Origin: CBFIHN01 sp965662575
Lineage (GTDB): Bacteria > Pseudomonadota > Gammaproteobacteria > Francisellales > CACEW01
Length of the DNA stretch: 59,913 bases
Reading direction: 5' to 3'
Assembly: GCA_965662575.1 (NCBI GenBank)
Contig: CBFIHN010000003.1
Span: 1 to 59,913 of the forward strand
Positions 1 through 8,394 of this stretch are shown in pieces. How positions within the stretch are numbered: position 1 is the stretch's first letter; the number at the start of each line of letters is the position of its first letter. A model generated the notes under the pieces. It was not told where the DNA came from, did no database searches, and saw only the letters and a program-made list of their open reading frames with translations. The position numbers and the translations under genes are program-made.

Positions 1-184
1 AAAACACCGAGACAAATGATGGAAATACAGTTGGCTGCTTAATACTCAGGGTGGCGGATTAGTTGTTGAATCTGCGCGGTATGAGGTTCTGAGTCCAGAC
101 GGCAAGCGTGGCGTGATCAAGCAACCTATGTATATTATACCTAACACCTGATTTATCTTAGTTTACCACACCCAAAAAGTAAAA

Positions 185-214
185 AAATTATCTGATATAA
201 TAATATGATAATTT
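185..214. promoter_or_regulatory. AT-rich inverted repeat upstream of the first permease
   Basis: A perfect 8-bp inverted repeat (AAATTATC at 185-192 and GATAATTT at 207-214) brackets a TATAAT-like hexamer. It lies about 75 bp before the permease start and may be an operator overlapping a -10 box. No convincing -35 was found. AT-rich DNA forms such repeats by chance, so this is a weak call. Confidence 0.25.
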
Positions 215-286
215 TAAAATATTAAAGTTAAGTTGAAATGAAATTTTTAGATCGCGAGCTAGTATCAAACGAGCTTTAGCGATAAC

Positions 287-1513
287 ATGGATCCAACAGA
301 ACCAATGCAACTATTCGCAATGCACGCTAAAAAACTTCCGATATTCAGCACCGCTTTTTTGATCACTGGCAATGTCTTAGGTGTTGGCGTACTCGCGTTA
401 CCCATCAAAGCTGGGCTGGCTGGCTTTTTTCCATCACTACTTGGCATTATTGCTGTGTGGCTGATGATGATGATAAGTGGTTTTGTGATAGCCGCTCGCT
501 TGCCTGCGCAAGAAAAACACTTTGATATTCCTTCATTCTTTGGTCGTGAGCTGGGTCGTACCGGACAATGGATTGGCATTATCTGTAACTTGATCATTCT
601 CTATGGCGTGTTGGTAGCGTATCTGAGTGGCATTTCATCAATCTTGCACGGGTTGATCAATGTGCCATTGCCACAGTTTGCCATTGTGTTGATTTATTTC
701 GTGATTGCAACCAGTTTAATTTTATTTGGTATGAATGCATTGCGCCGTGGTAATACGATCCTTATCACTCTGATTATGATCTGCTTTCTGGTACTAATTA
801 TCTCCGGTGATACCAAACTAAATCAACATTATGTCATGACAACTCATTGGCAATATATGTCACTAGGCTTGCCTATTGCCGTATCTGCTTTTCATTATCA
901 CAACATTATTCCAACTGTATCCCGAGTACTACACCATGACCAAAAAGCCATTCGTAAAGCCATTTTTTTGGGGATTTTCTTAGGTCTCATCATGAATGTG
1001 ATCTGGGTATTTATTGCCCTAGGCACCTTGCCACCAACTCATAGCATTAACTCTGTTGCTAGTGCTTATCAACATAGTTGGCCAGCAACAATTCCAATGT
1101 CACATATTTTACATTCGACTATATTTACCGATAGCGGCTTGGTCTTCGCGCTTCTGGCTGTCACTGCATCCTATATGGCTAACGGCACAGGCCTATACGG
1201 CTTTATTCGTGATTTAACCCATTCATACTTTAAAACAGACCACAAGGTAGTGGTAGCGCTATTAGCATTTGGACCACCACTACTCATCACCTTGATTTAT
1301 CCGAATATCTTCCTGGCAGCACTGAATATTGTCGGTGGTGTGGGCGAAACAATTTTATTTGCTGTGCTGCCAGCAATTATTCTCTGGAAAATGCTCCGCG
1401 GAAAGCCACTTAGCTTCCGTATTGGCAGCCTACTTATGCTGTTACTAGGTGTTTATATTTTACTATTTGTCTTGGGCCAGACTTTTGGCTTGGTATCCAT
1501 ACCGCAGATTTAG
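287..1513 (+). CDS. Aromatic amino-acid permease (HAAAP/Mtr-TyrP family)
   Basis: A 408-residue inner-membrane protein with about 11 hydrophobic segments. The first helix carries the family signature (GNVLGVGVLALP, about residues 27-38), the unwound helix seen in the HAAAP branch of the APC superfamily. It probably imports tryptophan, tyrosine or another bulky neutral amino acid with protons; the substrate cannot be read from sequence. A paralogue of nearly the same length (406 aa) lies at 4358-5578. The start is uncertain: Met7 (305) and Met12 (320) are in frame and none has a clear Shine-Dalgarno. The gene stands alone and converges on pyrE 38 bp away, with no visible terminator between them. 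Confidence 0.85.
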   Translation: MDPTEPMQLFAMHAKKLPIFSTAFLITGNVLGVGVLALPIKAGLAGFFPSLLGIIAVWLMMMISGFVIAARLPAQEKHFDIPSFFGRELGRTGQWIGIICNLIILYGVLVAYLSGISSILHGLINVPLPQFAIVLIYFVIATSLILFGMNALRRGNTILITLIMICFLVLIISGDTKLNQHYVMTTHWQYMSLGLPIAVSAFHYHNIIPTVSRVLHHDQKAIRKAIFLGIFLGLIMNVIWVFIALGTLPPTHSINSVASAYQHSWPATIPMSHILHSTIFTDSGLVFALLAVTASYMANGTGLYGFIRDLTHSYFKTDHKVVVALLAFGPPLLITLIYPNIFLAALNIVGGVGETILFAVLPAIILWKMLRGKPLSFRIGSLLMLLLGVYILLFVLGQTFGLVSIPQI

Positions 1514-1551
1514 ACTGTCAGAACTCTTGCATTTACTAAGTCAGTTGGCAC

Positions 1552-2193
1552 CTAATCGCAATCGCATTGCGCCAAATGAGAGGCTATTATTTCAGCCTGT
1601 GCAAGCTGCTGATGTTGTTTTAAATATGTAATCACATCAGAAACCGTGATGATTCGAACAACCGGGATAGTCAAATCTTGCTCAATCGCAGCAATCGCAG
1701 TACGCTGATCAGCTCCGGGTTCTTGACGATCAAGTGATACGACAAGTGCAGCCACCTGGGCTTGATACTGCTCAATCAAGGTTTGTGATTCACGAAATGC
1801 GGTACCTGCTGTGATAACATCATCAACGACCATCACCTGACCCTGTAAAGCTGAACCAACCAGCTGACCACCTTCGCCATGCTCTTTGACCTCTTTGCGG
1901 TTAAAACAATACGGTATGTTTTGGCCAAATTGTATTGACAACGCCATTGCGGTTGCACAGACAATGGGAATCCCGGCATAAGCTGGACCAAAGAGAATAT
2001 CAACATCAAGACCACTATGGACGATTGCTTCAGCATAAAACATCCCTAACCTAGCCAAACGCTCGCCAGTATTAAACAAACGTGCATTGTAAAAATAAGG
2101 GCTTTTCCGACCAGACTTTAAGGTGAAGTCTCCAAAGCACAAAGCACCACAATCCAAGGCAAACTCAATAAAATGTTGCTGGTATGTTCTCAT
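1552..2193 (-). CDS. pyrE: Orotate phosphoribosyltransferase
   Basis: Transfers ribose-5-phosphate from PRPP to orotate to give OMP, the fifth step of de novo UMP synthesis, in the cytosol. The 213 residues match the E. coli enzyme exactly in length. The PRPP-binding motif VMVVDDVITAGTA is near residues 120-132, and the flexible-loop region with a FNRKEVKEHGEGG-type segment is just before it. The start codon overlaps the hda stop (ATGA), so the two are translationally coupled. carB of the same pathway lies about 40 kb away in this window. Confidence 0.96.
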   Translation of the reverse strand: MRTYQQHFIEFALDCGALCFGDFTLKSGRKSPYFYNARLFNTGERLARLGMFYAEAIVHSGLDVDILFGPAYAGIPIVCATAMALSIQFGQNIPYCFNRKEVKEHGEGGQLVGSALQGQVMVVDDVITAGTAFRESQTLIEQYQAQVAALVVSLDRQEPGADQRTAIAAIEQDLTIPVVRIITVSDVITYLKQHQQLAQAEIIASHLAQCDCD

Positions 2194-2903
2194 AAATCAA
2201 GAACCTCTTTGATAAATGGAATAGTAATACGGCGCTTCTCAGCTAGTGATGCTCGATCGAGCTGATTGAGCATATCAACCAAACTGTGCATATTCCGCTG
2301 CACTCGCTTGATTAAAAAAGCTTGTACATCTTCGTTTAAAGCCAGACCCAATAATTGCGCACGTTGTACCAGAGCTGCTAACATTTGCGAATCATTTAAT
2401 GACTTCACTCGATAGGTCAAACCCGATTGCCAGCGTGATTGTAAATCAGCTAGGTGCCAAGCAGTATACCTGGGGCTCAATTGACTGCTGACAAGCAATT
2501 TTCCACCTAAGGATTTTGATTGATTAAACAAAACAAATAATGCCTCTTCCCAGTTTGTCTGTCCGGCTATTTGATCAAGATCATCGAGACACAGTAGCTG
2601 CAAGTGCTCTAAACCTTGCAAAAAATCGACAGACAACTGTGATACCTGCTTGAATGATACATAAAAAGCGTTGATCTTTTGTGCTAAAGCGGATTGATAA
2701 ACAGCTTGCAGAAGATGTGTTTTACCACAGCCATTGGCACCATAGAGGTAAAACAAGAACTCGTCATTATCAACAAAGCTTTTTAACTGATTCACTAGCT
2801 GACGATTATCACCTGGATAAAAGTCTTGCCAGCTATGATCAGGATATGGTTGCAAACTCAGAGATAGCTGAAGGGATAATGTTTCCTGAGTTGCCTTTAC
2901 CAT
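2190..2903 (-). CDS. hda: DnaA regulatory inactivator Hda
   Basis: A short AAA+ protein (237 aa) homologous to DnaA but without the DNA-binding domain IV. With the DNA-loaded beta clamp it stimulates hydrolysis of DnaA-ATP (RIDA) and limits re-initiation. Visible features are an N-terminal clamp-binding motif (QLSLSL, about residues 11-16), a Walker A motif (GANGCGKT, about 55-62), a Walker B motif (LLCLDDLDQI) and the C-terminal lid helices. Translation overlaps pyrE downstream by 4 bp. No strong Shine-Dalgarno precedes the ATG. It could be called a generic DnaA-like protein, but length and clamp motif favour Hda. Confidence 0.92.
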   Translation of the reverse strand: MVKATQETLSLQLSLSLQPYPDHSWQDFYPGDNRQLVNQLKSFVDNDEFLFYLYGANGCGKTHLLQAVYQSALAQKINAFYVSFKQVSQLSVDFLQGLEHLQLLCLDDLDQIAGQTNWEEALFVLFNQSKSLGGKLLVSSQLSPRYTAWHLADLQSRWQSGLTYRVKSLNDSQMLAALVQRAQLLGLALNEDVQAFLIKRVQRNMHSLVDMLNQLDRASLAEKRRITIPFIKEVLDL

Positions 2904-2996
2904 TTAAAAACGAAACAATCTGTTTGACCATTGACAAGTATATAGTGATTTTGATGGAAAATGCGAGTTTTTATACGTTCTCATAAGCCCGGCGTA

Positions 2997-3257
2997 TCAA
3001 CAGGGCCGGGGCACTTCTTGCTTAGATCCAAATCCTCCAGCAGCTTTAAAGTAAACAGAAGGGTTTTCATATCTATTGGTTTTATTATCTGACATCAGTG
3101 GTGAGCTAACCGCTTCATGAGTGTTAAGCACATAATCCACCATATCAGGAGTAATCTCTTTTCCAGAGTCTAGGTAACTTATCAATTTCTTTAGATCTAA
3201 CTGGGAGTCTTCCCAGCCACTTATCGGTTTATTCGGTTTTTCAGTTGTTGATGGCAT
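2997..3257 (-). CDS. Small hypothetical protein, second gene of an orphan pair
   Basis: An 86-residue soluble protein that I do not recognise. It has no signal peptide or membrane segment. It is Lys/Asp-rich in the first half and ends in a Gly/Lys/Pro-rich tail with a terminal Cys. Translation is credible because AAGGAG lies 6 nt before the ATG. It follows the coiled-coil gene at 3270-3626 by 12 bp in the same direction, so the two are probably co-transcribed. A GC-rich hairpin (CCCGGC...GCCGGG) overlaps its stop codon. Confidence 0.6.
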   Translation of the reverse strand: MPSTTEKPNKPISGWEDSQLDLKKLISYLDSGKEITPDMVDYVLNTHEAVSSPLMSDNKTNRYENPSVYFKAAGGFGSKQEVPRPC

Positions 3258-3269
3258 AACTAACTCCTT

Positions 3270-3626
3270 TTATCCCATAATTTCATCAATATCTTCTTGA
3301 ATATCCTCTGCAACAAACAGCAAAATATCACGATACTTCTCCAAGATTTGACAGTTTTCCTCGTAGCTGGCATTTTCTGACAATTGTTCTTTAATCGCCA
3401 GCAAAATGTTTTTTCGATACAACTTCAGCTGTATTTCTTTTTCATGGAGCTTGCGTGCTTTTTCAATAAGCTGCAACTCCTGTCCTCGCAAAGCTTGGGC
3501 ATAATCAACGAGTTTTGCAGCTTTATCTGCTATGTCTTCGTTAGTATTGAGGTTATTTGCGCTAAACTGCCCCAATTTGTCAATCAAGCTATCACGATTT
3601 TTGCTAGTGCTAGATTTTACTGCCAT
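3270..3626 (-). CDS. Hypothetical coiled-coil protein
   Basis: A 118-residue cytosolic protein of unknown function. Residues about 25-105 are almost entirely helical heptad-like sequence rich in Leu, Glu, Lys and Gln, so a coiled-coil oligomer is likely. The tail is acidic and ends near EDIDEIMG. The RBS is moderate (AGGGT, 4-5 nt before the ATG). It is the first gene of a two-gene unit with the 86-aa protein downstream. A 16-bp palindrome (GCGATA-N4-TATCGC, 3700-3715) lies about 75 bp upstream and could be a regulatory site. Confidence 0.6.
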   Translation of the reverse strand: MAVKSSTSKNRDSLIDKLGQFSANNLNTNEDIADKAAKLVDYAQALRGQELQLIEKARKLHEKEIQLKLYRKNILLAIKEQLSENASYEENCQILEKYRDILLFVAEDIQEDIDEIMG

Positions 3627-3823
3627 TCTTACCCTGTATCGCAGAAAACAAAACAGTTTCGCTTCCTTGCGCCCTAAATATAAAGTAATGGTGTTGTTCG
3701 CGATAAAACTATCGCCATAAACGTCACTGTCGCAAGCACACCTTTATTGTATTGTAAAAATTACAAACCCGCAACTTTTATTAAGCGCGCCCGAAGTCAT
3801 GGCTCAGAAATCTCGCCAAATCA

Positions 3824-4288
3824 TTAGTGTCTGGTTTCAGAAGAACTTTGCTGCGCTTGCTGTTCGGCACTTTGCGCATACAATGCATCAAAATTAATGG
3901 GTGCCAATGCCAACTGCGGAAAACCACCTTTGGCAACAGTTGCACCAATCACTTCACGGGCATAGGGAAACAAAATATTTGGGCAGAAGCTACCCAACAT
4001 ATGACCATAATTTTCCTCTGGCAGCCCCTTGATTGAGAAAATACCAGCCTGTTTCACCTCAATCAAAAAGGCAGTTTTATCTTCACATTTCGCCGTCACC
4101 GTGACGGTCAATGTCACTTCATGATCGGTTTCTGTCAACTTCTCAGCATGGGTGTTTAATTCAATGTTTGCTTCGGGCTTCCAGTCACCAGCAAAGAGAC
4201 TGGGTGAATTTGGAGACTCAAAAGAAAAATCTTTCACAAAAATTTTCTGTATTGCAAAATCAACTTGCAATTCTTGTTGCTCAGCCAT
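3824..4288 (-). CDS. secB: Protein-export chaperone SecB
   Basis: A tetrameric cytosolic chaperone that keeps precursor proteins unfolded and hands them to SecA. The 154 residues match the family length. The family core is clear: the IFVKDFSFESPNSP segment at about residues 14-27 and the LFPYAREVIG region near 105-115, followed by the GGFPQLALAPINFDALY block. The polar Gln/Ser-rich tail is typical. A good Shine-Dalgarno (AGGAG, 8 nt upstream) supports the ATG. The gene is monocistronic here, without the grxC or gpsA neighbours often seen in gammaproteobacteria. Confidence 0.96.
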   Translation of the reverse strand: MAEQQELQVDFAIQKIFVKDFSFESPNSPSLFAGDWKPEANIELNTHAEKLTETDHEVTLTVTVTAKCEDKTAFLIEVKQAGIFSIKGLPEENYGHMLGSFCPNILFPYAREVIGATVAKGGFPQLALAPINFDALYAQSAEQQAQQSSSETRH

Positions 4289-4357
4289 GGTTTTATCTCC
4301 TGTCGGGTGGTTATGCCAATAAACATTATGCCTGATTTTGTCGCTAAACTCACCCTG

Positions 4358-5578
4358 TTAATGAGGAACCACATGCGCCATCATGGCAAAATGTAAGATA
4401 ATAATAAAGACACCTGCAAGCAAAATGACAACTCGCAGGGGTCGACCACCGGCGGCATGATAAAAAGGTGTTAACCCTTTAGAGCCTAAGCTTAATGACA
4501 TCATTGCAGGTAAAATCAAAACTAACACGGCCGCAAACACTGCCGCATAGCGTAAGGCCATAATGAAGCCCCCAGGGAAGAATATGGCAAATAGCAACGG
4601 CAAGGCAAAGGTTAAAATTGAGGCTAATAATCGATGTGAATGGCACTGATGTTTTAACCTCAAACCATCAATAAAGAAATCTAACAAGCTCAGTGCAATC
4701 CCCAAGAAAGAGGTCGTAACCGCAATATCCATAAATGCATTGATCATGGTGCGCACAACATCACCATTAAGGTAGTGAACAAGGGTAAGAATCAATGCGC
4801 CGGTAGAATCATGTGCCTGGGCAATCGAGGCAAAGCTGTGATCACCGGTTTTTGGCAATACTCCAAAAATGACCATTTGCCACAAAACATAGACAACCAA
4901 AGGAATCAACATGCCAATAAATATAATATTGCGTAGGCGCTTTGGTTCTGGACCAATATAGCTGCGGATACTGGGAATAATAAAATGCGAACCAAATGCG
5001 GTTAAAACCACGGGTATAGGGGCCAACAAATAAGGGTAGTCATGCCATTTGCTAATCAAGTGGGAAAAGTTAATATGTGGCGCGATAAAGATTGTCGCGA
5101 TAATGAAAAAAATTAATTTCAACGACAATAAAATACGGTTTAAGTGATCTGTATGTTTTGTACCCAAAAATACAAAAAAACCAAAAACCACGGTAAATAG
5201 AACCGCACACACTGCCATGCTAATTGGCACATGTATTTGAGTAAAAATAGCTGCCAGCAAAGATGATCCCCCAGTGTCATAAGCGGCTAATAACGCATAG
5301 AGCAACAGTAAAAACATGACCCAGGTAACCACCTTGCCACTTTTGCCCAGCGTTCTTTCTGCCATCGAACTGAAGCTGCTATTAGCAGGTAACGCACTAT
5401 TGACCTCGAGCACTAATAATGAACTTAATAACATCGTCAACCAACACGCAATAAAAATAACCAATGACCACACAAAACCACACTGCGCCGTCACCAAAGG
5501 CAAGGCCAACATGCCGCCACCAATGCAGGTACCCGTGACGAGAAATACCGCACCCAATGATTTTAAAAATTCACGCAT
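4358..5578 (-). CDS. Aromatic amino-acid permease co-transcribed with trpR
   Basis: A 406-residue HAAAP-family inner-membrane carrier with about 11 membrane segments. The first helix motif is GTCIGGGMLALP, the classic TyrP/Mtr form and closer to it than the paralogue at 287-1513. The start overlaps the 3' end of trpR by 8 bp, so expression of repressor and permease is coupled. E. coli Mtr is repressed by TrpR. Physical linkage therefore suggests tryptophan or a related aromatic amino acid as substrate (inference). TyrP-like tyrosine transport is the main alternative. Confidence 0.88.
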   Translation of the reverse strand: MREFLKSLGAVFLVTGTCIGGGMLALPLVTAQCGFVWSLVIFIACWLTMLLSSLLVLEVNSALPANSSFSSMAERTLGKSGKVVTWVMFLLLLYALLAAYDTGGSSLLAAIFTQIHVPISMAVCAVLFTVVFGFFVFLGTKHTDHLNRILLSLKLIFFIIATIFIAPHINFSHLISKWHDYPYLLAPIPVVLTAFGSHFIIPSIRSYIGPEPKRLRNIIFIGMLIPLVVYVLWQMVIFGVLPKTGDHSFASIAQAHDSTGALILTLVHYLNGDVVRTMINAFMDIAVTTSFLGIALSLLDFFIDGLRLKHQCHSHRLLASILTFALPLLFAIFFPGGFIMALRYAAVFAAVLVLILPAMMSLSLGSKGLTPFYHAAGGRPLRVVILLAGVFIIILHFAMMAHVVPH

Positions 5579-5897
5579 GCTTATCGACTCCTAATACTGT
5601 TTTTAACTGTTGTTGAAATACTGATGAACTGGCCTTTAGGCTATTTGAGCCGCGAGTAATTTTTGAAATACTCACTTGCAGGTTTTTAGCCAACTCGCGC
5701 TGCGTTAGTTGATTGGCCAGCAACCCATCAATAATTCGTAAGCGATCAGCAATGGCATGCTGCTCATCAAGGGTTAATACAAAGCGTAATAGCTCATCAA
5801 GCTGTGTTGTATTTTTTGTTGCAAGGCATGCTTTAAGCAATAATTGCCAACCTTTTTCATTCATCACAAATAACCTTTTTTCATCCTGATCAGTCAT
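5571..5897 (-). CDS. trpR: Trp operon repressor TrpR
   Basis: A tryptophan-binding homodimeric repressor of the TrpR superfamily. The helix-turn-helix is well conserved: QLTQRELAKNL followed by KITRGSNSLKA, compared with [20 protein letters not shown] in E. coli. The RLRIIDGLL helix before it contributes the Trp pocket. The reading frame is open to 5933, but the ATG at 5897 gives 108 residues, the E. coli length. The ATG at 5864 has the better Shine-Dalgarno (AAGG, 9 nt) and is a real alternative. The first ATG (5933) would overlap a 12-bp palindrome next to the predicted transcription start and is unlikely. Confidence 0.93.
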   Translation of the reverse strand: MTDQDEKRLFVMNEKGWQLLLKACLATKNTTQLDELLRFVLTLDEQHAIADRLRIIDGLLANQLTQRELAKNLQVSISKITRGSNSLKASSSVFQQQLKTVLGVDKHA

Positions 5898-5932
5898 AAG
5901 CTCTAGACCTAAGCCAATGGATTTTATTCTCA

Positions 5933-5944
5933 TGTAATGTTACA
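5933..5944. promoter_or_regulatory. Palindromic operator candidate at the trpR promoter
   Basis: TGTAA-TG-TTACA is a perfect 5-bp inverted repeat. It sits a few bases downstream of the start point predicted from the trpR -10 box, which is a normal place for an autoregulatory operator. It does not match the E. coli trp operator (ACTAGT half sites), so binding by this TrpR is only a hypothesis. Confidence 0.35.
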
Positions 5945-5954
5945 ACAATACAAA

Positions 5955-5982
5955 ATAATAGGCAACGCACACCATCGGTAAA
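5955..5982 (-). promoter_or_regulatory. Sigma-70 promoter for trpR-permease
   Basis: On the minus strand, TTTACC (-35, plus-strand 5977-5982) and TATTAT (-10, 5955-5960) are separated by 16 bp. The predicted start point is near 5948, which places the palindrome at 5933-5944 just inside the transcript. The -35 box abuts the divergent hldE promoter. Confidence 0.5.
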
Positions 5983-5985
5983 TTT

Positions 5986-5994
5986 TGCTATACT
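5986..5994 (+). promoter_or_regulatory. Extended -10 promoter for hldE
   Basis: TGC directly precedes TATACT (5989-5994), an extended -10 element. No good -35 is present, as is usual for this class. The predicted start is near 6001, only 4 nt before the most upstream in-frame ATG, which supports use of the ATG at 6023. Confidence 0.45.
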
Positions 5995-6022
5995 CAAATG
6001 AAATATGTCATATGAGGACATG

Positions 6023-7453
6023 ATGCCTATTCTCCCTGACTTCTCAAATGCAACTGTTTTAGTGATTGGTGATCTGATGCTCGATCGTTATTGGCATGGC
6101 AACACCAAACGCATTTCACCCGAAGCACCGGTTCCTGTTGTGCATGTACAGCAGCAAAGTGATCAAGCCGGTGGCGCTGGCAATGTTGCGCTCAACTTGC
6201 GCGCACTGGATGTCAACACACACATTAGCGGTTTAATTGGTGAGGACGAAACCGGACAAAACTTATCTCATTTATTGACCAAACAGGGCGCAAAGATCGC
6301 CGGCATTAGAACCTCAAAGCAACCAACCATTACCAAACTGCGAGTGCTTGGGCAAAATCAACAACTACTTCGCCTAGACTTTGAACAAGCATTTGCTAAA
6401 CAAGAGGCAGAGCAATTACTCACCGCACTAGACAATCAACTACTGGCTGTTGATGTGATCATTTTGTCCGATTATGGCAAAGGGGCTTTAGCATATGCTC
6501 GCGACATGATTGCTGTGGCTCGTCAGCATCATATTCCAGTACTAGTTGACCCCAAAACGTCTGACTTTTCGCATTATCAGGGTGCCACAGTAATCACACC
6601 CAACATGAAGGAGTTTGAGGCCGTTGTTGGCCCTTGTCAAAACGATGATGAGATCATCAGCAAAGGCCACGCGCTAATGCTTGCCCATGATATTGACGCC
6701 TTATTGGTCACGCGCAGTGAAAAAGGCATGACCTTACTACGTCAAAACCAACAGCCCTTGCATATTGCCACCGAAGCCAAAGAAGTGTTTGATGTCACTG
6801 GTGCTGGTGATACCGTCATTAGCGTCATGGCAGCGGCGATGGCAGCTGGTGAAAATCTGGATCAAGCAGCAAGATTAGCCAATACGGCTGCCGGTGTTGT
6901 TGTCGCTAAATTAGGGGCTGCCACTGCATCGGCAGCAGAAATTCGCCGAGCACTACGTAAAAATAATGATTCTTGGCTCGGCATTGTCAACCAACAGCAA
7001 CTAGCCATCGCGGTTGACGAGGCAAAAGCACAGGATGAAACCATTGTGATGACCAATGGTTGTTTTGACATTTTGCATGCCGGGCATATTAGCTACTTAG
7101 AACAAGCCAAAGCACTAGGCAAACGTTTAATTGTTGCGGTTAACAGTGACGAATCCGTACGTCAACTGAAAGGTCCATCACGCCCAGTTAACCCTCTAAA
7201 ACAAAGGATGGCGGTCTTGTCAGGACTACGCTGTGTCGACTGGGTCGTTCCATTTTCTGAGGAAACACCAGAACGCTTAATCGGTGAAATCTTGCCAAAT
7301 ATCTTAGTGAAGGGAGGGGATTATCGAATAGAAGAAATCGCAGGGCATCAACACGTGTTAGCCCAGGGTGGCAACGTAAAAATTTTACCCTTCGTTGAAG
7401 GGATATCAACCAGCCATATTATTGAACGCGCAAGAGCGGGAGAACAAGCATGA
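6023..7453 (+). CDS. hldE: Bifunctional heptose kinase/adenylyltransferase HldE
   Basis: Makes ADP-D-glycero-D-manno-heptose for the LPS inner core: the N-terminal half phosphorylates heptose-7-phosphate and the C-terminal half adenylylates heptose-1-phosphate. Residues about 10-310 form a ribokinase-fold domain (GDLMLDRYW near the start, DVTGAGDT nucleotide/catalytic motif near 255-262). Residues about 340-476 form a cytidylyltransferase-like domain (TNGCFDILHAGH). The ATG at 6023 gives 476 residues and aligns with E. coli HldE (477). GAGGA lies 4 nt upstream. The frame is also open from an ATG at 6005, which lacks a Shine-Dalgarno. It overlaps hldD by 4 bp. Confidence 0.96.
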   Translation: MPILPDFSNATVLVIGDLMLDRYWHGNTKRISPEAPVPVVHVQQQSDQAGGAGNVALNLRALDVNTHISGLIGEDETGQNLSHLLTKQGAKIAGIRTSKQPTITKLRVLGQNQQLLRLDFEQAFAKQEAEQLLTALDNQLLAVDVIILSDYGKGALAYARDMIAVARQHHIPVLVDPKTSDFSHYQGATVITPNMKEFEAVVGPCQNDDEIISKGHALMLAHDIDALLVTRSEKGMTLLRQNQQPLHIATEAKEVFDVTGAGDTVISVMAAAMAAGENLDQAARLANTAAGVVVAKLGAATASAAEIRRALRKNNDSWLGIVNQQQLAIAVDEAKAQDETIVMTNGCFDILHAGHISYLEQAKALGKRLIVAVNSDESVRQLKGPSRPVNPLKQRMAVLSGLRCVDWVVPFSEETPERLIGEILPNILVKGGDYRIEEIAGHQHVLAQGGNVKILPFVEGISTSHIIERARAGEQA

Positions 7454-8394
7454 TTATAGTCACAGGCGGCGCCGGCTTCATTGGTAGCAATCTAGTCAAA
7501 GCATTAAACCAACGTGGGCGTCAAGATATTATCGTCGTCGATGACTTAAAAGACGGCCGTAAGTTTCGCAACTTAGTTGACTGCCAAATTGCCGATTATC
7601 TAGATAGAGAAGACTTTCTCGATATGATTGGTCAAGGGATTTTCGATAACGTGGACATTGAGGTTATTTTCCACCAAGGCGCTTGCTCAACCACCACAGA
7701 ATGGGATGGGCGATACATGATGGCGGTTAACTATGACTACTCGAAGTCATTACTGCATTTTTGCCAAGACAAGCACATCCCTTTTATCTATGCCTCTAGT
7801 GCGGCGGTCTATGGTGACAACCAAACCTTTATCGAAGATCTCCGTCATGAATCTCCACTAAATGTTTATGGCTATTCTAAATTTTTATTTGATCAGTATG
7901 TCCGCAAACAACAATCAAAGCAAAAAGCCCAAGTGGTTGGCTTACGCTACTTTAATGTTTACGGCCCCAATGAACAACACAAAGCGGGCATGGCGAGTGT
8001 TGCTTATCATTTGCATAGCCAACTATTATCTGGCAACAAAGTTCAATTGTTTGCCGGCTATGATGGCTATGGCAATGGCGAGCAAACCCGAGATTTTATT
8101 TATGTCGGCGACGCGGTGAAAGTCAATCTGTGGTTTTGGGACAATCCCGATAAATCAGGAATTTTCAATTGTGGGACCGGGCGCAGCCAACCGTTTAAAG
8201 ATGTTGCCAATGCGGTGATTGATTTTCATCAGCGCGGCACTATTGAGTACATACCTTTTCCAGATAAGCTCAAAGGCTGCTATCAAAGCTTCACCCAAGC
8301 CGATATTTCTGCTCTGCGCAATGCCGGTTATAACCAGCCGTTTTTAACGGTTGAACAGGGTGTTCACACATATCTCAAGGCATTAGCACAATGA
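7450..8394 (+). CDS. hldD: ADP-L-glycero-D-manno-heptose 6-epimerase
   Basis: Converts ADP-D,D-heptose to ADP-L,D-heptose, the donor for LPS inner-core heptosyltransferases. It is a 314-residue extended SDR/epimerase. The N-terminal Rossmann motif is TGGAGFIGSN (residues 5-14), and the catalytic Tyr-Lys pair is in the YGYSK segment near residue 140. The HQGACSTTTEWDG block is specific for RfaD/HldD. The start overlaps hldE (ATGA), so kinase, adenylyltransferase and epimerase are translated together; gmhA and gmhB are not nearby. Confidence 0.96.
   Translation: MIIVTGGAGFIGSNLVKALNQRGRQDIIVVDDLKDGRKFRNLVDCQIADYLDREDFLDMIGQGIFDNVDIEVIFHQGACSTTTEWDGRYMMAVNYDYSKSLLHFCQDKHIPFIYASSAAVYGDNQTFIEDLRHESPLNVYGYSKFLFDQYVRKQQSKQKAQVVGLRYFNVYGPNEQHKAGMASVAYHLHSQLLSGNKVQLFAGYDGYGNGEQTRDFIYVGDAVKVNLWFWDNPDKSGIFNCGTGRSQPFKDVANAVIDFHQRGTIEYIPFPDKLKGCYQSFTQADISALRNAGYNQPFLTVEQGVHTYLKALAQ

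Noticed and set aside
2979..3010. Terminator at the stop codon of the 86-aa gene
   Set aside because: The CCCGGC/GCCGGG stem overlaps the stop codon and is not followed by a T-run.
5933..5944. Classical trp operator or TyrR box at the trpR promoter
   Set aside because: The palindrome lacks ACTAGT half sites, and its spacing (2 bp) does not fit the TyrR box TGTAAA-N6-TTTACA. It is reported only as an unassigned palindrome.
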